A DNA stretch of 64,000 nt from Uranotaenia lowii (GCF_029784155.1 NC_073693.1:234860447-234924446), one strand, 5' to 3'. Positions 1-12,554 are shown, counted from the first letter of the stretch. Notes: generated by a model from the letters alone, not told the origin. Made by a program: numbers and translations.

Positions 1-268
1 GAAAGCTTCGATAGCCGTGACTGGGTTGACCAATCAGTGTTGGTGTGGGTGTTGGAAGCCTCTCCAGACTTTGTGGCACGGTCTGGTTCCGGAAAGGATA
101 TCCCGGGGACCATAAAAGTGACCACAGCTGCGGAGGACGGACTCTTCCCTAAATTTAGGACCCTCGCAGCGTGGAAAAACTAAAGAAACCTAAAAATAGT
201 GGTGCCGTGGAAGAGATAAGTACACCGAGAATTGGGAGTGTCTGATGAGATTGCCCTTACTTAAGTAG

Positions 269-586
269 GTGGGGGGTAGCAGCAGTAGCGCGTTTTCTGA
301 GTGCCTAGAAGATAAAATTACGGGAATATTCCCAAGATTGAAAAGCCCAGTGAGGCTGAAAGATCAGCAGCCGATGATATCGCAAGCGGTTTTCAACATG
401 GAAATCCTGAGCCTATTCGATATGGCGCGATCAAATTTGCCGTCAGAGTTGAAAGAGCGGGTACAGACCTTGAAAAAGACGCTTGAAAAAGCGGTTGACG
501 AGTTCCAGCGTTTTGAAGGTAACGTCAAAAAGCTGTACGAGGAACTTGACTCTCTCCACTACAAAAGGACAATTAACGAACGTTGA
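269..586 (+). pseudogene. Possible ORF1 fragment of R1-like copy 1
   Basis: A 105-residue open frame with no database-recognisable motif. Its C-terminal two thirds (from about residue 45) are rich in Leu, Glu and Lys in a heptad-like pattern (SELKERVQTLKKTLEKAVDE), which suggests a coiled coil. Coiled coils are common in non-LTR ORF1 proteins, and the position upstream of the decayed zinc knuckles fits. There is no ATG at the 5' end of the frame (the first codon is GTG), so the true start is lost or upstream. Assignment to ORF1 rests on position and composition only. Confidence 0.35.
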
Positions 587-807
587 TCAATGATCGGTAG
601 ATTATCCATGTACGATAAGTTAAAAAGCCGTGTCATAGCAGAGGCACTGATGTAGAAGGTCCAAAGAAGCTGGAGGAGTAGCACTTTCCAGCGGCGATGA
701 GTGGAATACCAAATTGTACGCTTGACTCAAATCCAGTAGCGAATCGAGTGATACCAACTAGGTGGTAAATCACCTCAATGAGGTGACTGAAGAAGAAGAG
801 CTACGTA

Positions 808-1085
808 ATGCGTATAGTTTCGAGATGTGGAATCGCCAGGGACGATGCCACGATTCGGTTTAGAGTCACAAGCAGAACACAAGTGGTACTTGTACATCTT
901 CCAGTGAGCCCGGTCAATAAAGTGCTAGAAGTCGGGCGGATAACTTGCAAACAACCAGGTGCTCCTGATGCACAGGGTCTCCGATTGTTGTGGTGTCGAT
1001 AGGAGAAACAAGTGTAGACGGTGCGGTGCGTCTGGTCCCATCTCGACCTGCTGCACGATGTGCTTAATACTTTTATACAATTGTG
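808..1085 (+). pseudogene. ORF1 C-terminal remnant with decayed zinc knuckles
   Basis: One frame reads TSRTQVVLVHLPVSPVNK, which parallels GTQVAIVRLPVVVANG in ORF1 of copy 3 (39990-40035), just ahead of the CCHC knuckles there. In another frame about 60-100 codons on, a Cys-rich stretch follows (C.DRRNKCRRCGASG..STCC), equivalent to the gag-like knuckles of R1-clade ORF1, which bind RNA. At least one frameshift separates the two parts, and the Cys/His spacing is no longer canonical. This is a non-functional remnant. Confidence 0.45.
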
Positions 1086-1099
1086 TGCGCAAACTATCA

Positions 1100-2170
1100 C
1101 GTCACAGGTGGCGCCCAGTGTTCTGGGAGGTCCTGGGGTAACTATCGAGATCTTTGTAGTTTTCGTCGTTAGGCGGTCGTAAGTGTCCGTGTAGCGTCAA
1201 AACAAGGCTTGTGTCCAAGAAAACAGAGCCAGATGGAACAGTAACATGGTCATCACGAACCGGTGTAGAACGTATCACTGTCGGGGAACTTTCGAGTGGA
1301 GTGCGTCTAATCCCATGAGTGAATCTGCGAAAATAAGGCAACAAGTTCTGCGTAGTGGGATACGTCTAATACGTAGAAGGATAACTTCACCGGCTGAGAG
1401 TATCCGAGTTGTGCGGTTCATACGAATGAATATGCGGGGATAAGACAACCTTCTTCGCAGTGGATTTCGTATGAAAATGGGTATTTCGCGTTACGGGGAA
1501 TACCCTCGGTATAGAGTGACTCTCGACGTCAGATGAGTCATTCGAGGCAGATTAGGATGACGCCTTCGTCGGGAATTATCCGAGTAGTTGCGTTAATTCC
1601 TGAGCGTGAGTTGTGACAGGCTGCTTTCGATTCGGCACATGACGGGTAAAAAGTGCGGATCTCAAGTCAACATGAGGAGAGGTCGAATCTTGAGTCAATT
1701 GAGGAAGGCCTTGAGTCGTGGCGATGCGAGGCCGTTAGCGATAGAGAAGTGCTGGACAGCTGGATTTCAACCCCCACGACTCGCAAATCGAGTAGTGGCG
1801 CAGAGTGGGGAATTAAGTCAACCAACAGGTGTCGGATTTGTGTCGCTGGACTTCTTGGACCAGATTTGCACAGCAGGTAGTTGCGCTAATATGTGGACCA
1901 CTTTCAACACGATGAGATGTCGGATCTTAAATCGTTAGAATGAGGTTTTGCTGAAAAGTGGAATCGAAATGAGCATTGCCTTGGATAATGATTCGACCAA
2001 ATGGATCCATGTACCCAGGGTAGCAAACTCGTGGGACGCGGTGGCTCGCCGTGCCTTGAAATGCGATCCAAAAATGTGATTTACCACCTGGGTTAACAAA
2101 CTTACGGCTCGGACGGAATTCCAAATGCAGTGGTGTAGGTAGCGGTACATACCGTTCCGGAAACTTTCAG
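1100..2170. other. Unassigned segment between ORF1 and RT remnants
   Basis: By position this should be the endonuclease region of R1-like copy 1, but none of the expected endonuclease motifs (for example GDFNAW, present in copy 3) can be read in any frame. The short open frames here are shadows. The stretch contains reiterated short words (forms of GGATACGTCTAAT, ATCCGAGT, GTCGGATC) that give it a scrambled look. It may be highly mutated endonuclease sequence or inserted unrelated DNA. Confidence 0.35.
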
Positions 2171-2174
2171 AGTA

Positions 2175-3780
2175 GTGCTACAAAAGTGTCTCGAAAAGGG
2201 ATCTTTTTTCAACTTGTGGAAAACAGCGAAGTTTGTAAAAATACCGAACCCAGAAAAATTCCCATATCACCCATCATCGAACCGGCCTATTTATCTGCTG
2301 GACACTGTTGATAAATTACTGGAGAGGAGAATATTCAACAGACTTACACAGAAGGTAAAAGTGGGCTTTCGGACAGACAGTTCAACTTTCGGTAAGTGAG
2401 ATCTACAATGGACGCCTTCCAAATGGTGTCGGAGTACGCAAAGCGTGCATATCAATAGAAGCGGACAGGTGTTCGTCACCACGCCATTGTGACAATTGAC
2501 GTTAAGGATGCCCTCAACAAGGGCAGCTGGGAAGCAATTGCCAAAGCGCTTCACAGTATACGCATTCCTGAAATCCTCTGCAGGATCTAGGCTACGATCT
2601 ACTTCCCTAATAGTGGGTGTTCCACAGGGTTCCATACCAGAACTTGTGCAATGAAATGCCATTATACATGGCGTCAAAGCCAAAACTACCAGCAGGCGTG
2701 CAGATAGTCGGATTTGCTGACGATATCGTGTTCACGATCACCAGCGAAACAATCGAGGAGGTAGAAGATCTGCAACGGTCTCCGTAGAAAGGATTGGCAT
2801 CTGGATAGAGGGAGTTAAGCTTCAGATAGCTCCCCATAAACCATAAAACCGAAGTTGTGCTGGTGACCAACAAATGAGTTGTGCCACACATGGAGATTAC
2901 TGTTCGAGGACTCACGAAATCTTCGAAACGGCAGTTGAAATACCTTGGAGTAATGGTTGACAATCGATTAAGTTTTGGTGCGCATGTCAAATACTGTTGT
3001 GAAAGTGCATCGAAAGTCATCAATTCATTGGCCTGGATTATGATGAACTGCCATGGTCCAAAGAGTAGCAAAAGATGTCTCCTTGCGATCGTAGCACTGT
3101 CGAAACTATGATACGGAGGAGCGGCCTGGAGCTCCGCCATAGAGGTAGAGCGCAACAGATTCAATCTAAGGAGCACACATCGGTTCGTGGCCATGCGAGT
3201 TTCCTGTGCATACAGGACCGTATCACCATATGCAGTTTTTGTCATCGCGGGCATGACTTTCATCGACATAACTATGGTGGAGGATAGGGTGTGGTACCAA
3301 GTAAGAGCTTTTAGAGAAGTGCGTAAAGCTCGACGAGCAGCGTCAATACTCAAGTGACACGAGCAATGGGACGCTTCGAACAACTCAAGATGGACGCATA
3401 GCCTAAATCTGCGACTCTCAGACTGGGTTAATCGGAAGTATGGAGAGATCAACTTCTAGCTGATGTAGTTCCTTTCGAGTCATGGGTGGTTCAAGCAATA
3501 CCTTCATCGGTTAAAGCTTATCAGCTCGCCTTTTTTCCCAGAATGCGTAGGTACGGAATAACGTGCTATCCTTGTCTGCCCAAGGTTCATTTCAAGGCGT
3601 CAACAACTACAAAATTTGAACGCTGAAAATGTTGCGAGTGAAATGTGTCGCGACGAACAGTCGTGGTGTGCTATAGTCGACGAAATCTCGCAAATCATGC
3701 GCGATCTCATACGAATCAGGAAAGGTGTTGAACGGATAGAGCGAGATAGTCAATCAAACTTGACAAGCTAATGAAGATCT
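2175..3780 (+). pseudogene. R1-like reverse transcriptase (ORF2), copy 1
   Basis: ORF2 reverse transcriptase and C-terminal region, read across several frames. 2175-2395: fingers motif NRPIYLLDTVDKLLERRIFN. 2400-2600: motif A region around TIDVKDALN. About 2610-2640: remains of the PQG motif. 2700-2735: motif C as VGFADDIVF. 2930-3000: thumb-side KYLGVMVDNRLSFGAHV. 3060-3350: conserved RRLL.SVS..ILRYG and SPYAVFVIAGM wording. 3385-3760: WTH.LNLRLSDWVNRKYGE and SSHGWFKQYLHR with a degenerate Cys cluster. Stops and frameshifts occur throughout, so it encodes no enzyme. Reverse transcriptase in this clade copies the element RNA at the target nick. Confidence 0.75.
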
Positions 3781-4310
3781 TGGGCCTCGTTTGACAACAC
3801 AATTCAAAAGTATCGCGATATTAGGACGCGGTATAACTCTTATCTGTACTCATACATGTATGTGGTGGGACTTAAAAGGTCTCACGTACTCAGCTACGAT
3901 CTTTACTGCAACAAAAGGAAGCTGAGATACCATTCGGGGTGGTCGTGACGGGATTCTTGCTTGGTAGTTTCTCAATCGGCCATGCCTTGGTGGTAGGAAA
4001 TCCTACGGGAGTGGATGCTTTGACGGGCGCAAGTTATTTTGAAAGCGTTACCTAACCGGCACACCTCTCGGGGTCTTCTGCCAGTCTGAAGTTGGCGAAA
4101 GAGGAAAATGAGAAAAAGGAAAAAGAAGAAAAAGGAGAGAAACCAAAGACGAGAAAGAGGAAAATGAAAAGAGTGAGATGTAGAAGTGTATGAGCACAAG
4201 TTACCCCTTGATGTAGTACCATATGGAGAAACAAATGGTGAAACATCTGGCACACGAAGCCTAAGGTAGTTTTAGTGAGACGAACCCACTCACGACAGTA
4301 AACACCCTGC
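3781..4310 (+). other. 3' untranslated tail of R1-like copy 1
   Basis: Non-coding tail following the last ORF2 homology. It holds a purine-rich GAAA/AAGGAGA tract (4095-4170) and a block with ACCCCTTGATGTAGTA (4203-4218) that recurs, inverted, at 26370-26390. The matching TA at 4189-4190 is the unoccupied counterpart of the mariner insertion site in copy 2 (26407-26408 and 27690-27691). Minus-strand open frames across the purine tract are Phe/Ser/Leu-rich low complexity, not genes. Confidence 0.6.
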
Positions 4311-5440
4311 TGTTTAAGTTTGAGGCCAAAATTCCATCTTGTGAAAAAAAAAAGTTTATGAACTTCGGATGGTAAAAAGTATGCCATCATTTTCCATCGT
4401 GGCTCAATGTGCAAGCCTGAGCAGTAAAAGAGTGACGGCAAGGCGCAAAGTATGGATGATATGATAATTGAACCTTCGCCCGGAGCGGGTCATTCATCAA
4501 GCACTCGACTTTCCCTCGTAGCACCCACCCACTCACTCATTCACTCACGATGGCTGCGAAAACGTTTACCGAACCTGCATTACCTACCTACCCACTTATA
4601 TCCATACGTGGAGCAGCGTCTAGAAAAATAAATATATCTTCATCAGCAATTTCACCTTCACCTGGTGCGCACACATGAACAGACACAAACACGGATAGTC
4701 GAGTCGAGTGAGGGGGTGTTTCTGTTGTTACTCACATATCATCCCCGCAACCTGTCCAATAAATATACTAAAAGGGGCTAATATGTTCAGCTCATGCCTA
4801 GTTACATACATCTAGGCGGAAGGCAGCAAACTCCGAAAGGCGATGACGCGGGAAACGAGTTGGCAGATTCTAAATTTCACCAAGTTCAAGGGAACGGAAC
4901 CTTAGAAGTATTCCAAACAATCATTGATGATGGTGGCCCCTGATTCTAGAGGAAGCTTTCTTTGGAACCGGTGTAGAAAGTGTTTGAGATATTTGAGGTG
5001 GGCCGCTTCAGTAGATCGATGTTTTCAACCTGGAGTCGGTACTGTTTCCGTTAGTAAGTCGCAGTATATTTCTCAGAATTGAGCCTATATTAATCAACAC
5101 AATTACTGATAGGCTTCCGATTTCCTTTTTGTAGGTTAAATATTCTTAAAGATGTTGCCGAATAACAGTCGATTACTTCATGTTTCTAAGACTCTAATTG
5201 GAGATAATGATTTTTATGATAATAAACGATCGTTCCGCCTTCCATTGATCTAGAAAAACCCAAAATCCGTTTAAATGTATTGATAAATGGCAGACTTTGC
5301 TTGCTCATTGGATATGCAAAGCAGTTTTTTGGCTTTTTTATTTTCATCTTTCAGTTGAACAGCTTCCAAATAAGCAGTCAAAAAAAAGCTAAAATAAAAA
5401 AAAAACAGACAAATGAAATCTTGTGTATGACTTCGAGTGT
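4311..5440. other. No recognisable gene
   Basis: AT-rich sequence with scattered CACTCA-type short repeats (4520-4550). I see no RT, transposase or exon-like frame on either strand. Confidence 0.5.
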
Positions 5441-5455
5441 CATTTCTGAGCTTTA

Positions 5456-5700
5456 GCCGCAGCCAGTGGCGTAGAGGACAGCCTTCAAGTCTTCTAAGCC
5501 AGGGGATATGAGATCGAATCCCGGTCACGGCATGCATAGTACACTTTCTGTGGGTTGTGGTCTTGGCATTTGTAAGATGCTAGCCATCATATCCTCGAAA
5601 GATGTACGCTTAGAGTTAAGAAAATGGAATCTCTTCGAGAAAACATCAAGTTTCATTGAGATTCTGTATCTGTTTGTGTTCGTTTAAGTGAGGTTCTTGG
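5456..5700 (+). repeat. tRNA-derived SINE (head plus body)
   Basis: A tRNA-like head is readable: an A-box-like AGTGGCGTAGAGG at 5464-5476 and a B-box-like AGATCGAATCCCG at 5511-5523, spaced as in a RNA polymerase III internal promoter. It ends with CACGGCA and is followed by a non-tRNA body. The cloverleaf is not intact enough for a functional tRNA, so a SINE head is the better reading. The 3' end of the body is not defined. Confidence 0.55.
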
Positions 5701-5949
5701 TATATTCACGAGAAATAGTGGTTTGTTCACATGAAGCTATATTGTTTGAACTTTTAGCACATCTCTGGTGATTTTGAAAGTAAAAATAATTGTTTTCCTT
5801 TTCAAATTCCCATGCAAAAATAAAACTCTTTTCGTTCATTCAGGACTTAACGAATCACTTTTGAAAATTTTAATGCTTTTTCCGGCTTAACTGCCGGACG
5901 ACAAAATTTTTCATGAGTATATTGAAGAACGAACAATTCATTTTAATTA

Positions 5950-6460
5950 TTCAATTTTGGGTCAGGAGTCGACCAACATGGTCTTTCATATGTACTTTTC
6001 ACTGTTTTTGCGACGCCAATAAACAATGGTTTTGGATGAAAATTTGCACATGAAAGTTTAACGGAACAAGTAATTGATTTCAGCTGTCAAATTTGGAGTC
6101 GGGGATCGGCAAAAGGGGTCGTCCATGTTAATCGTTCACTGTTTTTGCTATATTGTCGTGATTACGCACCATATTGAGATAAATAATTTTACACTGGAGT
6201 TCTGAGAGACGGTCAATTGATTTCAGTAGCCCATTTTTTGATCAGAGGTTACCATCTTTATGGCATTCTTGACTTTATATAAACGTTGCAGTTGGTGGAC
6301 AGTTATTGAAAAATATATCCGGTACAAATGTGCTCAACGTTTATTCCATTATTTATTCACTGTTTAAGCGATATTGTCGTGATTTTGCATAAGATTGTAA
6401 TGAAATCAAGTAAATGTGAGTTTTAAAATTTTCAGACAATCAAATAGAACTCATTAATGA
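5950..6460 (+). repeat. Diverged copies of the 143-bp Helitron repeat
   Basis: Contains AAAAGGGGTCGTCCAT (6113-6128), TTCACTGTTTTTGC, ATTGTCGTGATT and CAATTGATTTCAG in the same order as the tandem units in the Helitron at 10238-11040. About three diverged units. Helitron termini are not visible here, so this is either a decayed relative or a fragment. Confidence 0.55.
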
Positions 6461-6469
6461 GCTTTAGGT

Positions 6470-7779
6470 ATATTTATTTCTTTCAATTCAATACTAAATA
6501 TATTTGTACAATCGCCATTTCAGCGTTACACCATACATTAAATTTTGTACAAAATTTGGCTGCAGATTTATCGTTCCAAAAATTTACTTTTTCTTCATTT
6601 CTTCCTCAGGATTAAACTCCTCAAGATATTTGTGTAGTGTTTACTTCAGAATATCTCATTATTAAAAGTGACCAGTTGGGTTTCAGATATCTACAAGGCA
6701 TTATTTGAATCGGGAACCGATAGAAAATATGACAAAATGGAGCGGAAGTCTGCTGTATAGCTTAGTTCGTCATTTTAACAGCAAAGAAGATAAAATACGA
6801 AAAGTCATAACCTCAACTTTATCCAGCGAAATCTTGTCAAAAAATGGTATCTTGTTTTCAGTCTTTCACACCAACTTGGTTTATTATAAGGAGAAATCCT
6901 TATAGTTAATATGGTTTTTTATAATGCCACGTGGTACTTTCGAAATTCCAAATTTAGGATTCAGTTAAAATACTTTTATTGTTCTCATTCTTATTTTTTA
7001 ATGAAAATCCCAGGAAAAAACTGAAATTAACTATTGAGCTCTGGCTTCTGAATTCTGAAATTTTAAATATATTTTCATCATTTCGGATTGAGTAACCTAT
7101 GTTTAAATCAAAACATAAATTAAAGATTATATTCATCATTAAAATTTAAATTTTAATATCAGATGCTTAGCTCCGGAGACCCATATCAAGTTTGACGTTA
7201 ATTACTACTTAACTTAACTTTTCAACATTTATTAGAATACTTTTTTTAGGACCTGAGTCTTCAGTGCTGAATTTCAAATTTAGCTATTTATCTAAATTGC
7301 AAGTATAAATTTCCAGGGTGACCTTAACACTATAAATTTCTATTCGAACATTACACATGAAATCCTTATCCTAATTTCATAAATTATTCTGGGGGGGAAT
7401 TTGTTTTTTAAATTCTAGTTTTGTGTGACAAATTTTCAATGAATAAAATTTCAAAGTATCAAAAGTGATTCCGAAATTGAATCACTTTTGACCAGCAAAT
7501 TCCATTTTTTATATTTATAAAGTATAAGAAAAAAGTAAAAGCGCAGAATGTATACTTGAAACATTCTGAAACTTGGAATCTTTTTTAACCTTAATTTTTT
7601 TTATTAACCAAATAAAAGGGTGGAAACTCAATTTAATTTTTTTTCCCGCATTTTTTTCATATTTGAGTTTGGTTTTAATAAAAAGTGTATCTACTAAAAA
7701 AAGCATTTTTTTTTTCATAAACCTACTCAATTCAAAACAGCCAAAAAGAAGTAAAATAAGTAAAAAATCAAATTGTTAA
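6470..7779. other. No recognisable gene
   Basis: Very AT-rich DNA with homopolymer runs. Short open frames (for example 6705-6905 and 7573-7779) are Lys/Phe/Asn-rich products of base composition. No repeat or gene family is recognised. Confidence 0.5.
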
Positions 7780-9080
7780 AATTACACTAGCTTACAGCAT
7801 TTTTGAACTTAGTAAACTGAAGGACATTTTTAATGTGAAATTGGGCGCTGAATCTAAAAATGAAATTTAAAAAAATCGCAGTAGAACAGTTTTTCAGGTA
7901 TGCTCCAAACGTGAAAATTTAGAAAAATAAAAAAAGCACTTTTACTAAGATTAAAATATCTCCAACTACATAACAGTAAATTGATTTTTTTGCATATTAA
8001 AGGTGAATAAATTTTCAATTGATCAACAGTATTGTTGATATCAGTGGCCTTATGATAGAACAAATTATAAAAAACGCATTTTTTTAAAGAAAATTTGGTT
8101 TTAGTGAAAGTTTTAGACTCGATGGTAACATTTAAAAAATCTCATTATCTATTGCTCTTAAATGCCAATTTAAAACAAAGATTTCAAATGGTTATTTATC
8201 AAAATCGTTATCAAGAAGTTATGGCTACATTACCATGACAGTAATTTTTGAATTTTTGATAATTTAACGAACTGCAGTACACTTATCATAGTATAGGTAC
8301 AAATCAACATGATAAATCTCGCTCGCTTCAAGTCAAAATTATTTATTAGCTTACCAGAAGGTCACATGCCAAATTTTAGAAAGATCTGACTATAGGGAGA
8401 GGTTGCTTGAGTCTCAAACGCGAATAGAATTCTAAGGTATTTTGTCCTGGGAGGAACAAAAAAATATCTGGTTTTTCATCAATAACGTATTTCCTTACAA
8501 GCCGATTGATTTTTATGGATGATTTTCTTAAAGCCTGCGTGGGGCAAATATATCACTCGAAAACTGCATTAATTACTGTTATGGTAAAGTAGCCATAACT
8601 TCTTCAATTTTCAACTGATTTTGATAAATAACCACTTGCAATCTTTGTTTTGAATTGACACTTAAGGGCAATAAATAATCAGATTTTTTAAATGTTACCA
8701 TCGAGTCAAAAACTTTCGCTGAATCAAAATTTTCTTTAAAATTTTTTTTATAATTTTTTCTATCATAAGGTCATCAACAATACTGTTGATCATACTCAAA
8801 AATGGTGTTCGGGTGATCGATAGAAAATTTATAAACCTTTTATATGCAAAATAAATCACATTACTGTTATGTAGTCCGAGATATTTTAATGTTAATGCAA
8901 GTACTTTTTTTATTTTTCCGAATTTTCACATTTGGAGCATAACTGAAAAACTGTTCTACTGCGATTTTTTTGTTGAATTTCATTTTCGGATTCAGCGCTC
9001 GATTGCACATTTAAAATAAAGGTCGATTTATAAAGTTCACGATTTTTGTTTTGTTTGTTTAATTTTGTTAACTAGTGTTT
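7780..9080. mobile_element. Fold-back element with about 450-bp inverted arms
   Basis: The arms are inverted copies. The left arm reads GGGCGCTGAATCTAAAAATG (7843-7862), ATCGCAGTAGAACAG, TTGATCAACAGTATTGTTGA and AAGTTATGGCTACATTACCA (8216-8235). The right arm gives the complement in reverse order: GGTAAAGTAGCCATAACTTC (8583-8602), CAACAATACTGTTGATCA, CTGTTCTACTGCGAT and TTCGGATTCAGCGCTCGATT (8985-9004). Pairing fades outward to about ACACTAG (7785) and CTAGTGT (9072). A loop of about 300 bp (8250-8560) is unique. No coding capacity, so it is non-autonomous. The ends are approximate. Confidence 0.65.
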
Positions 9081-9680
9081 TTATTAAACAATCTCTGATA
9101 AATTTTGTAAAGTTTTACCTTTCAAGAAAATTAGTTAATTAACAGGTGAGTAGATATAGAATGGATCACTAAATTCATATCAGTCTTTTTCCATATGAAT
9201 TCAAGACAATTCATATTAATTTGTTCAAACGAATTTATTAGTTTTTTTGGTCAGACTCTTCATAATCGTACCCTGATTTCAAATGATTGTTACATGATTG
9301 CTCGTTTTTTCAAGTTTTGATTCAGCACAAGCATTTTTTTTTGAAAAAAGCTCTTTTGCAGTTTCGAACATCATAGTTTTCAAGACTTACTGATTTGGAA
9401 ATTTGAAGTAAATGTTCGGCACAAAAAAAAAATGAATTTGAATCAAATTATTTTTAAATAAAAAATAACTTTTTTCTTCTTCCATATTTTACGTCTTTTT
9501 TTCCAGACACTCGTAAAGAAAGTGCATTATGGTACATCACCAATCAATATTCAAGCTTCGCAATAGTTAATTAATTTCAATGAGTTTTTATTTTTCATAA
9601 CAAACAATATCCTTGTGCTTAAAAATAGTTTATGCACGAGATATTTTTCTGCGATGTTCCGTTAATCTGAAATACATACA
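9081..9680. other. No recognisable gene
   Basis: AT-rich DNA with poly-A and poly-T runs. Nothing assignable. Confidence 0.5.
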
Positions 9681-10093
<413 letters not shown>

Positions 10094-10237
10094 ATTTCTG
10101 TATGTTTGTTTGTTTGTTTGTCCTCTATAGACTCAGCCGTCTTAAGAGCTAGAGGTCTGAAATTTGGCATGGATGCTCATTAGGACCAGGAAGGATGAAA
10201 AATGTTTTTAGATTTTCGGATGACCCCTTCTGAAGGG

Positions 10238-11040
10238 GGTCGTCCATAGAAGACAAATATTGTTTTCGCGATATTGACGATTTGAGGTGTCAAATTTTGT
10301 GTAAGGGGTCAGCCAAAGGGGTCGTCCATATTAACTGTTCGCTGTTTTTGCAATATTGACGTTATTATACATCGTATTCAGATGAAAATTGGTACACGAT
10401 AGTTTTGAGTGACGTGTAAACGATTAGAGGTATCAAATTCAGTGTAAGGGGCCGGCAGAAGGGGTCGTCCATATTAAATTTTCAGTATCTAAGTGATATT
10501 GACGTTTTTATACATCGGATTGGGTTGAAAATTTGCACATAGGAGGTATTAGGGACAAACAACTGATTTCACTTATCCAAACTAAAATCAGGGGTTGGCC
10601 AAAGGGGTCGTCCATATTAACTATTCACTGTTGATGTGATATTGTCGTTATTATACATCAGATTCAGACGAAAATTTGTTCATGAAAGTTTTGAGAGACG
10701 AGCAATGAATTTCAGGTATTAAATTCAGTGTAAGGGGCCGGCAAAGGGGGACGTCCATATAAACCTTTCAATATTTTTGCAATATCGTCGTTATATCACA
10801 TCGGATTGTGATGCAAATTTGCACACGGTAGCTTTCAGGGACGAGCAATCGAATTCAGATGTCAAATGTTTGCCAGGGGTCGACGAAAGGGGTCGTCCAT
10901 ATAAATTAATTTTTCAATGTTTGTTAGCAAAATTGACGTTATTATACAAAGGATTGTTTTGAAAATTTGCACACGGGAATTTTGAGGGAAGAGCAATCGA
11001 TTTCAGTTATCAAAGATTGTATAAGAGCCCCCGAAAAGGG
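10238..11040 (+). repeat. 143-bp tandem repeats inside the Helitron
   Basis: The block GGTCGTCCAT (or GGACGTCCAT) recurs at 10320, 10463, 10606, 10749 and 10891, a period of 142-143 bp, with a partial unit at 10238 and a decayed one ending near 11040. Each unit carries TATTGACGTTATTATACAT-like, GAAAATTTG.ACA and CAAATTCAGTGTAAGGGG-like segments. Diverged units occur at 5950-6460. Confidence 0.8.
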
Positions 11041-11305
11041 TTCAGCTTTTTGGCAATAATTGCGTTGTTATGTAATGATCAAGTCGAAAGTTATACACGT
11101 GGTTTTTTGGCAAGGTCGAAGGATTTATGATTTCTAATTTAGAAGCAGACGACAGACAAAGTGATCGACCAACATTTTTGCAATTATTACTTCACAATGA
11201 ATTCGGAAGTGCATCTGGAAAATGCTTGGCAATTGGCTTTCATACAAACTGTTCATGACATATTCCAAGTTGAAAGCGAAACGGAGTCCGTATGGGATCA
11301 GCTAG

Positions 11306-12479
11306 TTTAACATATTTTTCAACAGGAACTGGAACAGCTCAGAACCCTAAAATGTATGAGCTAAGCTCAAAAATCCCAATTTTAAAGTAATTCCCTTCTT
11401 TTTTCCCGCATTATACTCATGAAATAAAAATTCCGATTTTTCTCACTATAATCGAATGGTTTCCTTTCATGATCAAATGACTATTGATGAAAAAAATCTA
11501 AAAATATTTTTCATCATGATTAAATGAACGAACTTAAGGAATCAAAAGGTTTTTGTATAAGAAAAACAATCTTTAGAGGATTTTTCCCGATTTTGATGCG
11601 AAACGCCAGGTTTTTTTCACGGATTTTGCCGGTTTTTCCGATTTACTGGCCACCCTGGTTTTGAATTACCGTAAAACGGGGTGCTTTGATCATTATTTTT
11701 CCACATAATTATCTACAACTAAGTCTTAAGTTAAAATATCTTAAATCTTTTTCCAACGTTTACAAACCCACATGTTGAGTTTCAAATTAGAAAAAACTTG
11801 GTTGTTTTTGAAAATTTCAAATGTAAGTAAAAGTGTTATTTCAAAATCTTGTAATATATATTTTTTCGAAGGCTTGCAAACAAACAGCCTTCCTGATTAA
11901 ATCAAATTTTTAGAAGCAGTAGGTTGATTTATGTGATTATTCAACTTTTTTCTTTAGTTAATTCATAGTTTTGGTGCAGTTTTTTAAGGTAAGTTTTTTA
12001 TATTAAAAAAAGGGGTTTTTTTCAAGAATAAGCCAGTCTAGGACAAAAGGCAGGACAGAAGCCCTATCAAATGCTAAAGTTTGAAGAGAAAAATTAAAGA
12101 AGAATTAAAGGGAATAGAATGAAAGCTAAATTTCATTTGTTTCTGAAGTTGAAATTTTATTAGTAATGATAAAAATAAAGCCCCCCAATTTATGCAATAT
12201 CATTGTCCACTTTTCGATTTCAATTGTTGTTCGGCCTTAACACATTAAAGATCGCGATGTTGTTGTTTTTAACCGCGAAGAAATCTTAACCAAGAAACAC
12301 AGAAACTCAGAAGATGTATTGTATCCTTTATGATCAATAAAACTCGCTAAAACCGTGAAAATAGAGATTGATCAATGTTACTCCATGACATATTATTGAC
12401 ATGTAATCGTCACATTGAACACTTTAAAAAAAACTTACTCCTCTTTGCGGTGTTCTTTGGAAAATGAGAAATTTTGTTC
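11306..12479. other. No recognisable gene; possible solo element end
   Basis: Mostly unassigned AT-rich sequence. TTACCGTAAAACGGGGTG (11668-11685) looks like a terminal-repeat end of a small DNA transposon, but I find no matching inverted end nearby. Confidence 0.4.
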
Positions 12480-12554
12480 CACAACATGTTCTCTTTATAT
12501 TTTATTTTGCGTTTGTCCACTCTCAACTGAACTACCTTTTTATGATATGATATT

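Larger units (their letters stand above)
1..4310 (+). mobile_element. R1-like non-LTR retrotransposon, copy 1, decayed
   Basis: Remains of a two-ORF non-LTR retrotransposon in 5' to 3' order: an ORF1 piece, decayed zinc-knuckle Cys clusters, reverse transcriptase, a C-terminal Trp/His/Cys region and a 3' untranslated tail. The frame is broken many times. A second copy of the 3' half lies on the minus strand at 26283-29012, and the two tails share the same purine-rich tract and terminal block (4080-4310 against 26283-27830). The RT wording (RPI.LLDT, FADDI, KYLGVMVDNRLSFGAHV) is that of mosquito R1-clade elements; the clade is assigned from memory of the family, not by alignment. The 5' end may lie outside the window. 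Confidence 0.7.

Noticed and set aside
3972..4441. Minus-strand Phe/Ser/Leu-rich open frames that look membrane-like
   Set aside because: They read the purine-rich tail of R1-like copy 1 backwards. The equivalent frames at 27671-27949 read the tail of copy 2.
5456..5533. A functional tRNA gene
   Set aside because: A and B boxes are present but cloverleaf pairing is poor and a body follows; a SINE head fits better. The same judgement applies at 55571-55650 and in the arms of 57675-58270.
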